Source of the DNA: Macrococcus lamae
GTDB taxonomy: Bacteria; Bacillota; Bacilli; Staphylococcales; Staphylococcaceae
Reading direction: 5' to 3'
DNA: 64,000 bases
Assembly: GCF_004359545.1 (NCBI RefSeq)
Contig: NZ_SCWB01000012.1
Coordinates: 1 to 64,000 of the forward strand
The notes below the pieces were generated by a model, which did not search any database, had not been told where the DNA came from, and saw only the letters and a list, made by a program, of their open reading frames with translations. Positions within the stretch are counted from its first letter, which is position 1. Each line of letters opens with the position of its first letter. Position numbers and translations under genes: made by a program. This document shows, piece after piece, positions 8,846 through 17,136 of this stretch.

Positions 8846-8876
8846 ACTATAAAGGGTGACCTCGCGTTAAGGTCAA
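8846..8876 (-). promoter_or_regulatory. MerR-type promoter with 19-bp spacer
   Basis: TTGACC (8871-8876) and TATAGT (8846-8851) are separated by 19 bp. The dyad GACCT/AGGTC (8858-8862 and 8870-8874) overlaps the spacer. An overlong spacer holding a dyad is the signature of MerR-activated promoters. Confidence 0.82.
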
Positions 8877-8898
8877 TATATTTTGTGAAAAATAACGT

Positions 8899-8944
8899 AA
8901 AACGCCCGGTGATTCCTAGGCGGAATATCCAGAGCGTTTTATTT
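8899..8944 (-). terminator. Terminator after the adaptor gene
   Basis: Outer arms AAAACGC (8899-8905) and GCGTTTT (8934-8940) enclose an inner imperfect stem GGTGATTCC/GGAATATCC. T-rich sequence follows on the minus strand. Confidence 0.7.
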
Positions 8945-8967
8945 TAATATTATATCAGCAGTCATAC

Positions 8968-10149
8968 TTAACGATCAAACGCTGATATTTTATCGATGGA
9001 TGACAGGCCCTTCGTCACAAGATACTGACCACCCACATGTTTTTTTATAGTGACGAGTTCTTTATTCGTCTCTTCTCCGTAAACTTTCTGGACATAGTAC
9101 TTAGTAATTGGTACCGTCAGTTTTTTTCCTTTATCCTTTGTCACGACTTCCTTTTTGACGAAGCGTTCAGGCAGCCAGATATGATCTTTAAATGATGGAT
9201 AAATTTTAACATTCATCTCGTCACCATCGACAAGATTTGTTGATTTGCTCAGAAATCCTGTGTACTGGAACTTCGTATTACTTATCGGCTTGTCTTCCGG
9301 CTCTTCTGTCGTCGGTTCTTCAGTCACTGGTTCTACTGATTCATCGTGAGCCGTTTCTGTCAGTTTTCCTGTCTCCAGATGTTCGATCGGTGTTTTGCTG
9401 ATTGACTCCAGCTGACCTTTATATATGTGATCATCAACTTCAGGACTGACAGCTTTTAATTTTAAGTTCGGTTCCAGGAACTGCATTTCGTAGCGGTTAG
9501 CTGCTCCATCAATATGGAGCGTGTCAACACTAAGCGTCACGACAGGCTGATCTTGTCTATCACTCGTAAATGCCTGGACCTGCTCATCATCGACTGCCAG
9601 CACTTCCCCGTCTGCACCTGCTTTAACTGTCAGTTCATCAATCTTCTTGACTATCTTCTTCTGTTTCTCTTCAAGAATGCTGATATTATTGTCAGCCTTT
9701 GTCAGTTCAGAATCCAGCCAGTTCAACTGCGCATCAATAGTTGCTGTTTCTTCAAAGTCTGCATCCAGCCGTCTGTCTTCATAAGCTGCAATCTGACCTT
9801 CTACCTGCTCTTTTTCAACCCGCTTATTATCGAGCTGCAATTCGATTTCCGTTTCTTCATTGTTCAGCTTCTGATCGACATAGGTGAACAACGGATCATC
9901 TTTTTGGACTGTGTCTCCAGTCTGCACATGCATCAGCACAGGTTCTTTCAGCGAGCCTGTTAAATAATAAAATCCAAGTTTCTGTCTGGCTGTTCCGTCG
10001 ACAGTGATGACATGATTCTTCATACGCTCATCTATATCCAATGTATTATTCGCATTAATTGTCCGGAGTGCCATGTAAATACCACTGATGACAATGAGTC
10101 CAAGTATTACAATGATCAATACCACCGGCCAGAACCAGTTCTTTTTCAT
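8968..10149 (-). CDS. HlyD-like membrane fusion (efflux adaptor) protein
   Basis: A 393-residue protein with one N-terminal membrane helix (about 9-28), a lipoyl/barrel-sandwich half, a long Glu/Lys-rich coiled coil (about 105-175) and a returning half containing KAGADGEVLAVD. An acidic linker (ETAHDESVEPVTEEPTTEEPEDK) lies in the second half. This is the architecture of periplasmic adaptor-type proteins of ABC or RND exporters; in Gram-positives they help ABC exporters of the YknX or YvrP type. No ABC partner gene is next to it, so its partner is unknown. It is single, with its own terminator. Confidence 0.75.
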   Translation of the reverse strand: MKKNWFWPVVLIIVILGLIVISGIYMALRTINANNTLDIDERMKNHVITVDGTARQKLGFYYLTGSLKEPVLMHVQTGDTVQKDDPLFTYVDQKLNNEETEIELQLDNKRVEKEQVEGQIAAYEDRRLDADFEETATIDAQLNWLDSELTKADNNISILEEKQKKIVKKIDELTVKAGADGEVLAVDDEQVQAFTSDRQDQPVVTLSVDTLHIDGAANRYEMQFLEPNLKLKAVSPEVDDHIYKGQLESISKTPIEHLETGKLTETAHDESVEPVTEEPTTEEPEDKPISNTKFQYTGFLSKSTNLVDGDEMNVKIYPSFKDHIWLPERFVKKEVVTKDKGKKLTVPITKYYVQKVYGEETNKELVTIKKHVGGQYLVTKGLSSIDKISAFDR

Positions 10150-10235
10150 GACATAGCCCTCTACATAATTATTTTTATATCAGTTTATCAATAAAGAAAT
10201 ACGCTGATGTTAAGAACATATAAAATCTTTGTAAA

Positions 10236-10466
10236 TTACTTGATGAGTCTATCGTCATCTGACTTGATGTGTGCATTGAACTCTTTCATATTCTGACGCT
10301 TCACTGACCGATGATAGCGATTTAACAGCAGCAGGAACAGCAGTCCTACCAGTAATGATACAAAGCCCATCCATGTCAGTGCGCCGCGTCCTCCGCCTAT
10401 TATATAATAGTAGGCGAAATAAAAATTGATCAGTGCAATAACGCTCATTCCGATATATGGATACAT
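10236..10466 (-). CDS. Small two-helix membrane protein
   Basis: A 76-residue protein with two hydrophobic helices (about 5-24 and 31-49) and a basic then acidic cytoplasmic tail. It starts 8 nt after the stop of the UDPGP gene on the same strand, so the two are probably one operon. I do not recognise a family. Confidence 0.65.
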   Translation of the reverse strand: MYPYIGMSVIALINFYFAYYYIIGGGRGALTWMGFVSLLVGLLFLLLLNRYHRSVKRQNMKEFNAHIKSDDDRLIK

Positions 10467-10474
10467 GTCGTCAC

Positions 10475-11662
10475 CTACAATACGCCGTTATCTTTTAGTG
10501 CCTGACGCGCTGTCTCGATACTGTCTTTACCTTCTTTATTCTTCAGCGGGCTGAACTCAGCTGCACGTTCAACCTGCAATGTACTAAATGTCTCAGCATG
10601 CTGGAAAATATCAAAGTAGAACTTTTCAAATTTCAGCGTCTCTTTCTTAACAACTTCAAAGTCATCATCGAGCTGGGCAAGATTTTTAATGGCTAAATGA
10701 TAAGGAAGCTGCTTAAGCGATGCTTCTCTGAGAAAATCAAGACGGAAAATATGAATACCGATGTTGGCGTTGTTAAAAGTATTTTCCATACCTTCCGGCA
10801 GCTCAGTATACTCCATTACTCGTTTTTTTCCATTTGCCATAATCACTCGCCCGACACTTTCTCCTTCAAGCGGTGCAATGGTTTTTGTCGTCACGTCTGA
10901 ACCAGACTCTACTGCTAGGCCGCATAGCACGGGATCCAGTACTTTCACAAGTACATTGTCGATATTATTTAAATAGACATGTGTAATTCCATGCTCCGTC
11001 ATTGCATCGTATATACCTGTCGCAGCCATTGCCTCGAATACACCGCCGTTGCCATTCGGTGCTGTCAGCAATGTACTGCCTTCGTTTAGCAGCAGCTCCC
11101 CTGATGGAGAGAGCGCAACGATATTGGGCTGTTTAAAAAATGTGACTGCTGACTCCGGATAACCAAAATAGAGATTATTTGTGAAAAAATCGACTGTTTC
11201 ATCATGATTAATATCACTCGTCATGATAAACCATTGAATGGTAATATTCAGCTGATTGTTTAACGTCTTCAGCTGACTTGCCTGCATTTCAAAAAGACTC
11301 ATGCCATCGAATGAAAAAGTTCCTTTAGGACCTTTATGAGCGAGACGCGTCCCTTGTCCGCCAGCCATTAACAGTGCCGCAAACTTTCCTGCCTGAATCG
11401 CCTCAAGACCAAGAGTTTCAAGTTCCTGCACGCGTTCGGCTGTCATCTCATCTTTTACTTCAGTGACCACATCTGTCACTTCACCAGCCGGCACTTCGAC
11501 ATGACGATTGACATAAACCTCCTCGTACAGTGCTTTTATCTCGTCCAGATCAAGCGTACCCAGCTGCTGCTCAAGATTATTTTTCTCATTTTCAGACATC
11601 ATGGTCATCATCTCTGTTATAAGATGATGATTATATTTTGGTAAGTCCTGAATGTTAGCCAT
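10475..11662 (-). CDS. UDPGP-family uridylyltransferase
   Basis: A 395-residue nucleotidyltransferase of the UDPGP family (UDP-GlcNAc/UDP-GalNAc pyrophosphorylase type), like the uncharacterised staphylococcal homologue. The nucleotide loop LLMAGGQGTRLAHKGPKGTF is at 98-117, and the sugar-binding middle contains NGNGGVFEAM and the metal-binding YLNNIDN. The expected reaction is UTP plus a hexose 1-phosphate giving a UDP-sugar and PPi; the sugar is uncertain. It is followed closely by a small membrane protein gene. Confidence 0.85.
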   Translation of the reverse strand: MANIQDLPKYNHHLITEMMTMMSENEKNNLEQQLGTLDLDEIKALYEEVYVNRHVEVPAGEVTDVVTEVKDEMTAERVQELETLGLEAIQAGKFAALLMAGGQGTRLAHKGPKGTFSFDGMSLFEMQASQLKTLNNQLNITIQWFIMTSDINHDETVDFFTNNLYFGYPESAVTFFKQPNIVALSPSGELLLNEGSTLLTAPNGNGGVFEAMAATGIYDAMTEHGITHVYLNNIDNVLVKVLDPVLCGLAVESGSDVTTKTIAPLEGESVGRVIMANGKKRVMEYTELPEGMENTFNNANIGIHIFRLDFLREASLKQLPYHLAIKNLAQLDDDFEVVKKETLKFEKFYFDIFQHAETFSTLQVERAAEFSPLKNKEGKDSIETARQALKDNGVL

Positions 11663-11727
11663 AGAATCTCCTTTTAGTTACGTCAATAATTTCTTTTCTA
11701 TTATAAGTGGATTATATCATTTGTGCA

Positions 11728-12234
11728 TTATAAATGTATCCAGTCTACTGTCCGATGAAACATTTCAGTATAGATTAAATAAGCAGTCAGAACAGAAAAA
11801 GTTGTTGCAAGAGATAAATCGAGGACTCCTCCTGTTTTGAAAGTAATCGGTGTAGTGATCTTAAAATCGATCGGAAAGAACAAAGCTACACCGCGTGGGG
11901 TCATCATATCAAGCAGTATATGGCTCGCTATACCAATCATCGCACAAATAATGTAAGTAAAATCGATGTTGATCAATGTCATAACGACGGCTATAACTGC
12001 CATAAATAATAAGGAATGCGTGATTGTGCGATGACCGAAAAAGAAATTGATCAATCTGCTCAACAGTTTAAATTCCTTACCGACCTTACTTCCCGAATGA
12101 CAGATATCCGGCAGAATACTGAATACGCCTGTAGTTCCGATGATCACTGCACTCGTTCCGATATCATGTGTTGTATTCAATGCATACGCTGTGCCGAGCA
12201 ATATGCCGAACGCAGCATGAGTTTTTCCTGTCAT
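11728..12234 (-). CDS. YdjM-like membrane-bound metal-dependent hydrolase
   Basis: A 168-residue membrane protein of the YdjM family (PF04307). Conserved polar residues sit between helices: TGKTHAAFG at the N-terminus, LPDICHSGS, GHRTITHS and ASHILLDMMTPRG. These His/Asp motifs are thought to bind metal. In Escherichia coli ydjM is SOS-induced; no LexA box was recognised here. Substrate unknown. Confidence 0.8.
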   Translation of the reverse strand: MTGKTHAAFGILLGTAYALNTTHDIGTSAVIIGTTGVFSILPDICHSGSKVGKEFKLLSRLINFFFGHRTITHSLLFMAVIAVVMTLINIDFTYIICAMIGIASHILLDMMTPRGVALFFPIDFKITTPITFKTGGVLDLSLATTFSVLTAYLIYTEMFHRTVDWIHL

Positions 12235-12257
12235 AGCATGCTCCTATTCTCCAGCAA

Positions 12258-12293
12258 TAAAAAAATCTACTTCTTATTACTAAAGAGTAGATT
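12258..12293 (-). terminator. Terminator after the lipoprotein gene
   Basis: AATCTACT (12264-12271) pairs with AGTAGATT (12286-12293), with a run of seven T downstream on the minus strand. Confidence 0.8.
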
Positions 12294-12314
12294 CTTATAT
12301 GCTGGTATTAATGA

Positions 12315-12866
12315 TTAAGGGGCGACGTCTGGTATCGGCGCCTCTGTCGATAGACCGCTTGGATCAATAGGTGATTCAGTCGATGCTTCTTCAACCGGTG
12401 GCTGTTCTGTCACCGCCTCTGTTGATGGCGCTTCTGTTGCTGGTGCTTCCGTGGCTGGTTCTACTGTCACCGCTTCTGTTGAAGGTTCTTCTGACTTTTG
12501 TACTTGAGCACAATGACCGCTCTGGCAGATGTAGCCTTCATTCGTCAAATTGTTCCAGGCTCTTGAATATTCTTCTGAATTCTCGATACGTGTACAATCT
12601 TTAGTTCCTGCCATACTTGTATCTGTCAGACAAAGTCTTGCCTGATTATATTTTTCTGTATCAAACTTGTCTTCTTCAATTGTCTTATCTGATTTTTTGC
12701 GCCCGCGTTCTTTAGCTGCTTCGATTTTTTTCTTTGCTTCATCTGCTTTATTGACTTTGACCTCTACTTTAGGTGACGAAGATTTCTTACTCTCAGTTTT
12801 CGGTTCGTTGCTGCATGCCGCCAAAAAGACAGTGAGACATAACACCAGCACTATAAGTTGTTTCAT
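12315..12866 (-). CDS. Lipoprotein with Thr/Glu/Ala/Pro-rich tail
   Basis: A 183-residue secreted protein with a lipoprotein signal peptide and lipobox LAAC (lipidated C18). A Lys/Ser-rich linker is followed by a compact middle region with four cysteines (LCLTD, KDCTR, YICQSGHC), which could form two disulfides. The last 50 residues are low-complexity repeats of the TEAP/STEA type, like wall-spanning tails. No named domain is recognised. It is a single gene, divergent from rarD. Confidence 0.75.
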   Translation of the reverse strand: MKQLIVLVLCLTVFLAACSNEPKTESKKSSSPKVEVKVNKADEAKKKIEAAKERGRKKSDKTIEEDKFDTEKYNQARLCLTDTSMAGTKDCTRIENSEEYSRAWNNLTNEGYICQSGHCAQVQKSEEPSTEAVTVEPATEAPATEAPSTEAVTEQPPVEEASTESPIDPSGLSTEAPIPDVAP

Positions 12867-12988
12867 CGTTTCTCTCCTAACTTATACTGTATCTATTCAT
12901 TATACTGATTATCGTGAAAATGTGAATTTATTTATAGTATACCGTATTATTTCTGTTATGATAATAGCAATACGTAAGGAGGCAGATC

Positions 12989-13891
12989 ATGTCTGAACAA
13001 CAAAAAGGAATTATTTTTGCGGCAAACAGTTACTTTCTATGGGGCATTCTTCCTTTCTACTGGCGTCTGATTGATGATATCAATGCCTACGAAATCCTCG
13101 CTCACCGCATTATCTGGTCATTTGTCTTTATGGTTATATTGATTATTATTCTCGGAAAAACGCGTGTCTTTAAAGAACAGACCATACAGTTACTGAAGAA
13201 CAAAAAGGAAGCGGTCAGTCTGTTCGTTGCAGGCATTGTCATTGCCTTCAACTGGGGACTCTTCATCTGGGCAGTTGCGAACCATCATGTGCTGCAGGCA
13301 AGTCTCGGTTACTACATCAATCCATTGATGAGCATCCTGCTCGGTATGATTTTTATGAAAGAACGCTTTTCAAAAATGGAATGGACTGCTATTATTTTAG
13401 CCGCCATCGGGGTCCTCTATATGACATTGTCTATCGGCGAAGTCCCTTATATATCTCTGCTTCTTGCTATATCGTTCGCATTATACGGATTAATCAAGAA
13501 GAATGTTCATATGGACGCGATATTCACTATACTTCTTGAGTGCCTTGCTACTTTACCACTGGCACTCATCGGACTGTGGTATTTAAAGTCAATCGACATG
13601 AGCAACTTCGGTTACAACATTGACAGCGGCATCCTGCTGTTTTCAGGAATATTAACAGCGATTCCTCTTATACTATTTACTGCAGGAGCCACTAGAATTC
13701 CATTGTCACTTATCGGATTTCTTCAGTATATTGCACCGACCTTAATGTTCATCCAGGGCGTGTTCTTATATAATGAAGAATTCAGCACTGACAACTTAAT
13801 TACATTTGCCTTTATCTGGGCCGGTCTTATTATTTATAGCTATACAAAATATCAGCAGTATAGAATACAACGAAGAAAACTCACCTCATGA
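12989..13891 (+). CDS. rarD: RarD-type EamA transporter
   Basis: A 300-residue drug/metabolite transporter with ten predicted helices. The N-terminal GIIFAANSYFLWGILPFYWRL and the second repeat ending FIWAGLIIYSYTKYQ are typical of RarD (chloramphenicol-sensitive) proteins. TAAGGAGG precedes the ATG at normal distance. The substrate is unknown; RarD proteins are suspected amino-acid or metabolite exporters. Monocistronic. Confidence 0.88.
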   Translation: MSEQQKGIIFAANSYFLWGILPFYWRLIDDINAYEILAHRIIWSFVFMVILIIILGKTRVFKEQTIQLLKNKKEAVSLFVAGIVIAFNWGLFIWAVANHHVLQASLGYYINPLMSILLGMIFMKERFSKMEWTAIILAAIGVLYMTLSIGEVPYISLLLAISFALYGLIKKNVHMDAIFTILLECLATLPLALIGLWYLKSIDMSNFGYNIDSGILLFSGILTAIPLILFTAGATRIPLSLIGFLQYIAPTLMFIQGVFLYNEEFSTDNLITFAFIWAGLIIYSYTKYQQYRIQRRKLTS

Positions 13892-13973
13892 CTATAGGAT
13901 TTCTACCAAAATACTTCAAATGCATTCAAAACAATTAAAAAACGGTTAATTTCATTTAATAGTACCACTTCAA

Positions 13974-14002
13974 TTGTAAGCGGGTACAAAATGCAGTATA
14001 TT
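13974..14002 (+). promoter_or_regulatory. Promoter of the SunI/YnzG-like gene
   Basis: TTGTAA (13974-13979), a 17-bp spacer and TATATT (13997-14002) stand about 30 nt before the start. Confidence 0.65.
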
Positions 14003-14035
14003 TAAGCTATAAAAACGATAAGGATGTGTTTAGCA

Positions 14036-14296
14036 ATGGCAATGAGAGTAACTAAGAACGATAAGGAAATCAACATTAAATGGCGTGTAGCAGACATCGT
14101 CATCCCTAATGAAGATATCGTCAGCGTTAAAGAAGACACTAATATTTACGCGAGTACAAACGAAGACGAAGCTAACGTTGTGAGAATCGGTTCTACTTTC
14201 GGCAAAACAAATCGCATTCTTTTAGACACGAAAGACAAACATTACATCATCTACACTCATAATGACAAAAAGATTTTTAACGAATTAAATAAATAA
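14036..14296 (+). CDS. SunI/YnzG-like small protein
   Basis: An 86-residue soluble protein of beta-rich, PH-like character. The pattern VTKNDKEINIKWRVADIVIP, an EDT segment, VRIGSTFGKTNRILLDTK and YIIYTHN closely follows the SunI/YnzG family. SunI is the sublancin immunity protein of Bacillus phage SPbeta; most homologues have no assigned role. ATG at 14036 is preferred because AAGGA lies 11 nt upstream, while the ATG at 14024 overlaps that site. No lantibiotic or glycocin gene is adjacent, so an immunity role is speculation. Confidence 0.7.
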   Translation: MAMRVTKNDKEINIKWRVADIVIPNEDIVSVKEDTNIYASTNEDEANVVRIGSTFGKTNRILLDTKDKHYIIYTHNDKKIFNELNK

Positions 14297-14302
14297 TATG
14301 TG

Positions 14303-14327
14303 CCATCCTTCATGGATGGTTTTTTTG
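14303..14327 (+). terminator. Terminator after the SunI-like gene
   Basis: CCATCC (14303-14308) pairs with GGATGG (14314-14319), followed by a run of T. Confidence 0.85.
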
Positions 14328-14401
14328 TTGCACTTTATCCATATGATTAGTGTTTATTATAAGGTCTCTGATACGATAGAACTATCAAAAGGAGGTTGGA
14401 C

Positions 14402-15118
14402 ATGGAAGATTTAACAGGTAAATCAGCATTAATTACAGGTGGGTCTCGTGGGATTGGCCGTGCTCTTGCTTTGAAACTCGCAAGTAAAGGCGTCAATGTC
14501 GCGATTACAGGACGCAACTTTAAGTCATTACAGGAAACACTATCAGCTATCGACAAGTACGATGTTGACGCGGCCGCAATCGTTGCCGATATGAAGAATA
14601 AAGATGATATTAAAGCAGCTGTTGACCATACACTGGAAACGTTCGGTCAGATAGATATACTGATTAACAACGCCGGCGTTATGGATCATGAATTGTTTTT
14701 AGATACGACCGAAGAGATGTTCCGTGAACTGCTTGAGACGAATGTTATGGGACCTTATCACATGATGCAGCAAGTTCTGCCTCACATGATTGAGCAGAAA
14801 ACAGGTGATATCGTTAATATCGCTTCAATGTCAGCAGTGAATTCATCTGAACAGACAGCGGCTTATTCAGCGACGAAGTTTGCACTGGCAGGTTTGACTG
14901 AAGGTGTCATGAAAGAAATGAGAAAGCACAACATCCGCACGTTTACCATCAATCCTTCTGCCGTACTGACTGATTTAATTGGCGAGACTTCACTTGATCC
15001 AGATACAATGATTCACGCAGAAGATATCGCAGATGTCATCGTCAGTCAACTGCAGCTGAATCGCAGAGTGTTCGTGAAAACCAATCAAATATGGGCAACC
15101 AACCCGCAGCAGAAATAA
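14402..15118 (+). CDS. Short-chain dehydrogenase/reductase
   Basis: A 238-residue classical SDR. The NADP-binding TGGSRGIG is near residues 13-20, NNAG is near 88, and the catalytic Ser and YSATK follow about 50-65 residues later, with the NPSAV segment after them. The start is ATG at 14402, which has AAAGGAGG at ideal distance. It lies 27 nt before an IsdG-type gene and probably shares its transcript. The substrate cannot be told; FabG-like and sugar or ketone reductases share this pattern. Confidence 0.87.
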   Translation: MEDLTGKSALITGGSRGIGRALALKLASKGVNVAITGRNFKSLQETLSAIDKYDVDAAAIVADMKNKDDIKAAVDHTLETFGQIDILINNAGVMDHELFLDTTEEMFRELLETNVMGPYHMMQQVLPHMIEQKTGDIVNIASMSAVNSSEQTAAYSATKFALAGLTEGVMKEMRKHNIRTFTINPSAVLTDLIGETSLDPDTMIHAEDIADVIVSQLQLNRRVFVKTNQIWATNPQQK

Positions 15119-15145
15119 AGCATGTAAAAATCAGGAGGACTTCAA

Positions 15146-15466
15146 ATGTTTATAGTGACTAACCGCATTAAAATGAAATCCGGCTTTGCCGAGAAGATGG
15201 CACCTATGTTCACAAAAGGTGGCGCTATTCAGGAATTAACAGGTTTTATCAAGATTGAAACATGGTCTGTTCAGGGAAATGAAGAATTCGACGAGCTTCA
15301 CGTCAATACGTACTGGGAAACATTAGAAGACTTCGAAGCATGGAAAACATCAGACGCATTCAAGCAAGCCCACAGCAGACCAGCAGGCGGCGGAGACAAA
15401 GGGGAATCACCGATGCTTGGCTCAGAGCTTGTCATCGCTAAACTAGAAACAAAGCTTGAGAAATAA
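15146..15466 (+). CDS. IsdG-type haem-degrading monooxygenase
   Basis: A 106-residue protein of the antibiotic-biosynthesis-monooxygenase fold. The residues needed for haem cleavage in IsdG/IsdI are at the expected positions: N6, W66 and H76. IsdG and HmoA enzymes ruffle haem and open it to release iron. CAGGAGG precedes the ATG. It follows the SDR gene by 27 nt and ends in a strong terminator. No Isd surface or transport gene is nearby and I saw no Fur box in the short upstream gap, so control probably lies before the SDR. Confidence 0.85.
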   Translation: MFIVTNRIKMKSGFAEKMAPMFTKGGAIQELTGFIKIETWSVQGNEEFDELHVNTYWETLEDFEAWKTSDAFKQAHSRPAGGGDKGESPMLGSELVIAKLETKLEK

Positions 15467-15489
15467 TAGAGATTGATTATTATATATGG

Positions 15490-15528
15490 AACGTGGCCTT
15501 CAAATACCATTTGAAGACCACGTTTTTA
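15490..15528 (+). terminator. Strong terminator after the haem oxygenase gene
   Basis: A 16-bp stem, AACGTGGCCTTCAAAT (15490-15505) against ATTTGAAGACCACGTT (15509-15524), is followed by T. One position is mismatched. Confidence 0.87.
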
Positions 15529-15544
15529 TTGTTATTCAGTTCAA

Positions 15545-16891
15545 TTAAAATATAATATGAGCCATCAATACGATGATTGGCAGAATAATAATAGTTCTGA
15601 TCATAAAAATTGCGAACAGTTTCGGCAGACTGACAGGAATTTTAGAACCGAGTATGACACCGCCTACTTCTGATAAATAGATCAGCTGCGAGATACTTAG
15701 TGCTGCAACAACAAACCTTGTCAATTCACTTTTTACATCAACGATCAGAATAGCCGGCAGAAACATATCAGCAAATCCGATCAGAATTGTTTCTGAAGCA
15801 GCGACTGCTTCCGGTACGTGCATCAACTCTAAGATCGGTACAAACGGTGCACCAACCCATGTGAAGAAGTTTGTATATTCTGCAATGATAGTTGCGATTG
15901 TCCCGATACACATAACAACAGGCAGCACTGCAAACCACATATCCATTACTGTACGTGTTCCAAGCATAAGCAGTCCTTTTGCATCCGGACCTTTAATTCC
16001 TCGTTCAACTGCATTTTCAAAACCATAGGAAATAACGTTGTGTGTATCAGGTGTCTCTTCACTCAAGCGTTTTGTTGAACCGTTCGAATAAGAATCTGCA
16101 ATCTGTCTAAGCGGCCATATTCTCGGAGTGATCATAGCTGCGACCAGGCAGGAAACAATGACAGTGAAATAGAAGTAGAAGAAGTGGTTCATTAAATCTA
16201 CTTCTTTAGCAACGACGATAGCGAATGTGATTGATACAACAGAGAAACTTGTCGCTATAACTGTCGCTTCACGTCTTGTATAAAATCCTTCGTCATACTG
16301 CTTAGATGCCATCATCACTCCTACTGTACCATCCCCGACAAATGATGCCAGATTTTCAACAGCGGACCGACCAGGAAGTGTAAACAGCGGTCTCATTATA
16401 CGTGAGAACATCGGACCGATAAATTCAAATAGACCATAATCCATCAATAACGGCAGGAATATTCCTGCAAAGAAAAAAACCGTAATTAAAGTAGGCAGTA
16501 AACCGTCATAAATCAGTCCACCCGTATTTTCGGTATTGATCCATGGCACGTTTAAATTGAAATAAACGATTGTCGCGAAGATACCACCAAGCAGTCGAAT
16601 GAGCAGCCACACCCAGTTTACTTCGAACAAGTTTTTGATAAAAGGTGTTTTAGTCGATCGAGTTAATGAGAAATAAAACGTCAGTAAAATTGAAGCTATA
16701 ATAATGATATAAATTAACGTCGGCATAAAGCTTCCGATTAATTCTTTGAACTTGCCTGCAAGAACTGCAACCGGTAAACTTGTCTCTCCGTCAACATGGA
16801 GCGGTGTCAGGAAGAGAAATATACCAATAAGCGATGCAATGATGAATTTCCACATTCCTTTTTTACGTTGACTTTCTGTATAGCTGTTCAT
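15545..16891 (-). CDS. YjiH-family nucleoside-recognition (Gate) transporter
   Basis: A 448-residue polytopic membrane protein with two Gate/nucleoside-recognition domains, as in the YjiH family. GRSAVENLASFVGDGTVGVMMASKQYDEGFYTRREATVIATSFS-type sequence around the middle and AASETILIGFADMFLPA in the second half are characteristic. Start at 16891 is chosen because GGAGG stands 7 nt upstream of that ATG; an upstream in-frame ATG lacks a site. Its substrate is not known. It is single-copy here and convergent with the haem oxygenase gene. Confidence 0.82.
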   Translation of the reverse strand: MNSYTESQRKKGMWKFIIASLIGIFLFLTPLHVDGETSLPVAVLAGKFKELIGSFMPTLIYIIIIASILLTFYFSLTRSTKTPFIKNLFEVNWVWLLIRLLGGIFATIVYFNLNVPWINTENTGGLIYDGLLPTLITVFFFAGIFLPLLMDYGLFEFIGPMFSRIMRPLFTLPGRSAVENLASFVGDGTVGVMMASKQYDEGFYTRREATVIATSFSVVSITFAIVVAKEVDLMNHFFYFYFTVIVSCLVAAMITPRIWPLRQIADSYSNGSTKRLSEETPDTHNVISYGFENAVERGIKGPDAKGLLMLGTRTVMDMWFAVLPVVMCIGTIATIIAEYTNFFTWVGAPFVPILELMHVPEAVAASETILIGFADMFLPAILIVDVKSELTRFVVAALSISQLIYLSEVGGVILGSKIPVSLPKLFAIFMIRTIIILPIIVLMAHIIF

Positions 16892-17065
16892 AAATTCCTC
16901 CAAAAAAATATTCACTCTAAGTAATAAAAATACATTCACGTAAATTATGATAGCATAATTAAGTATTAATATTCATTAATTTAATTAAATATTATTTATC
17001 ACTTGAAGTGTAGTTCATACACTGACCATGAATGATTATACAGAACTATGAAACCGTTTACAATA

Positions 17066-17110
17066 AAAATAAAAAAGAAACCGGATGGATTTAAAAATTC
17101 CAAACGGTTT
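17066..17110 (-). terminator. Terminator after the BCCT gene
   Basis: AAACCG (17078-17083) and CGGTTT (17105-17110) with an inner TGGA/TCCA pair form the stem; a T-rich run follows on the minus strand. Confidence 0.7.
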
Positions 17111-17136
17111 ACTATATAATATTTTAACTAATGGTA

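Noticed and set aside
9514-9963. 149-codon plus-strand frame inside the adaptor gene
   Set aside because: Antisense shadow caused by codon bias of the coiled-coil region.
15119-15145. Fur box before the haem oxygenase gene
   Set aside because: The 27-nt gap holds only the ribosome site; nothing like a Fur dyad is present.
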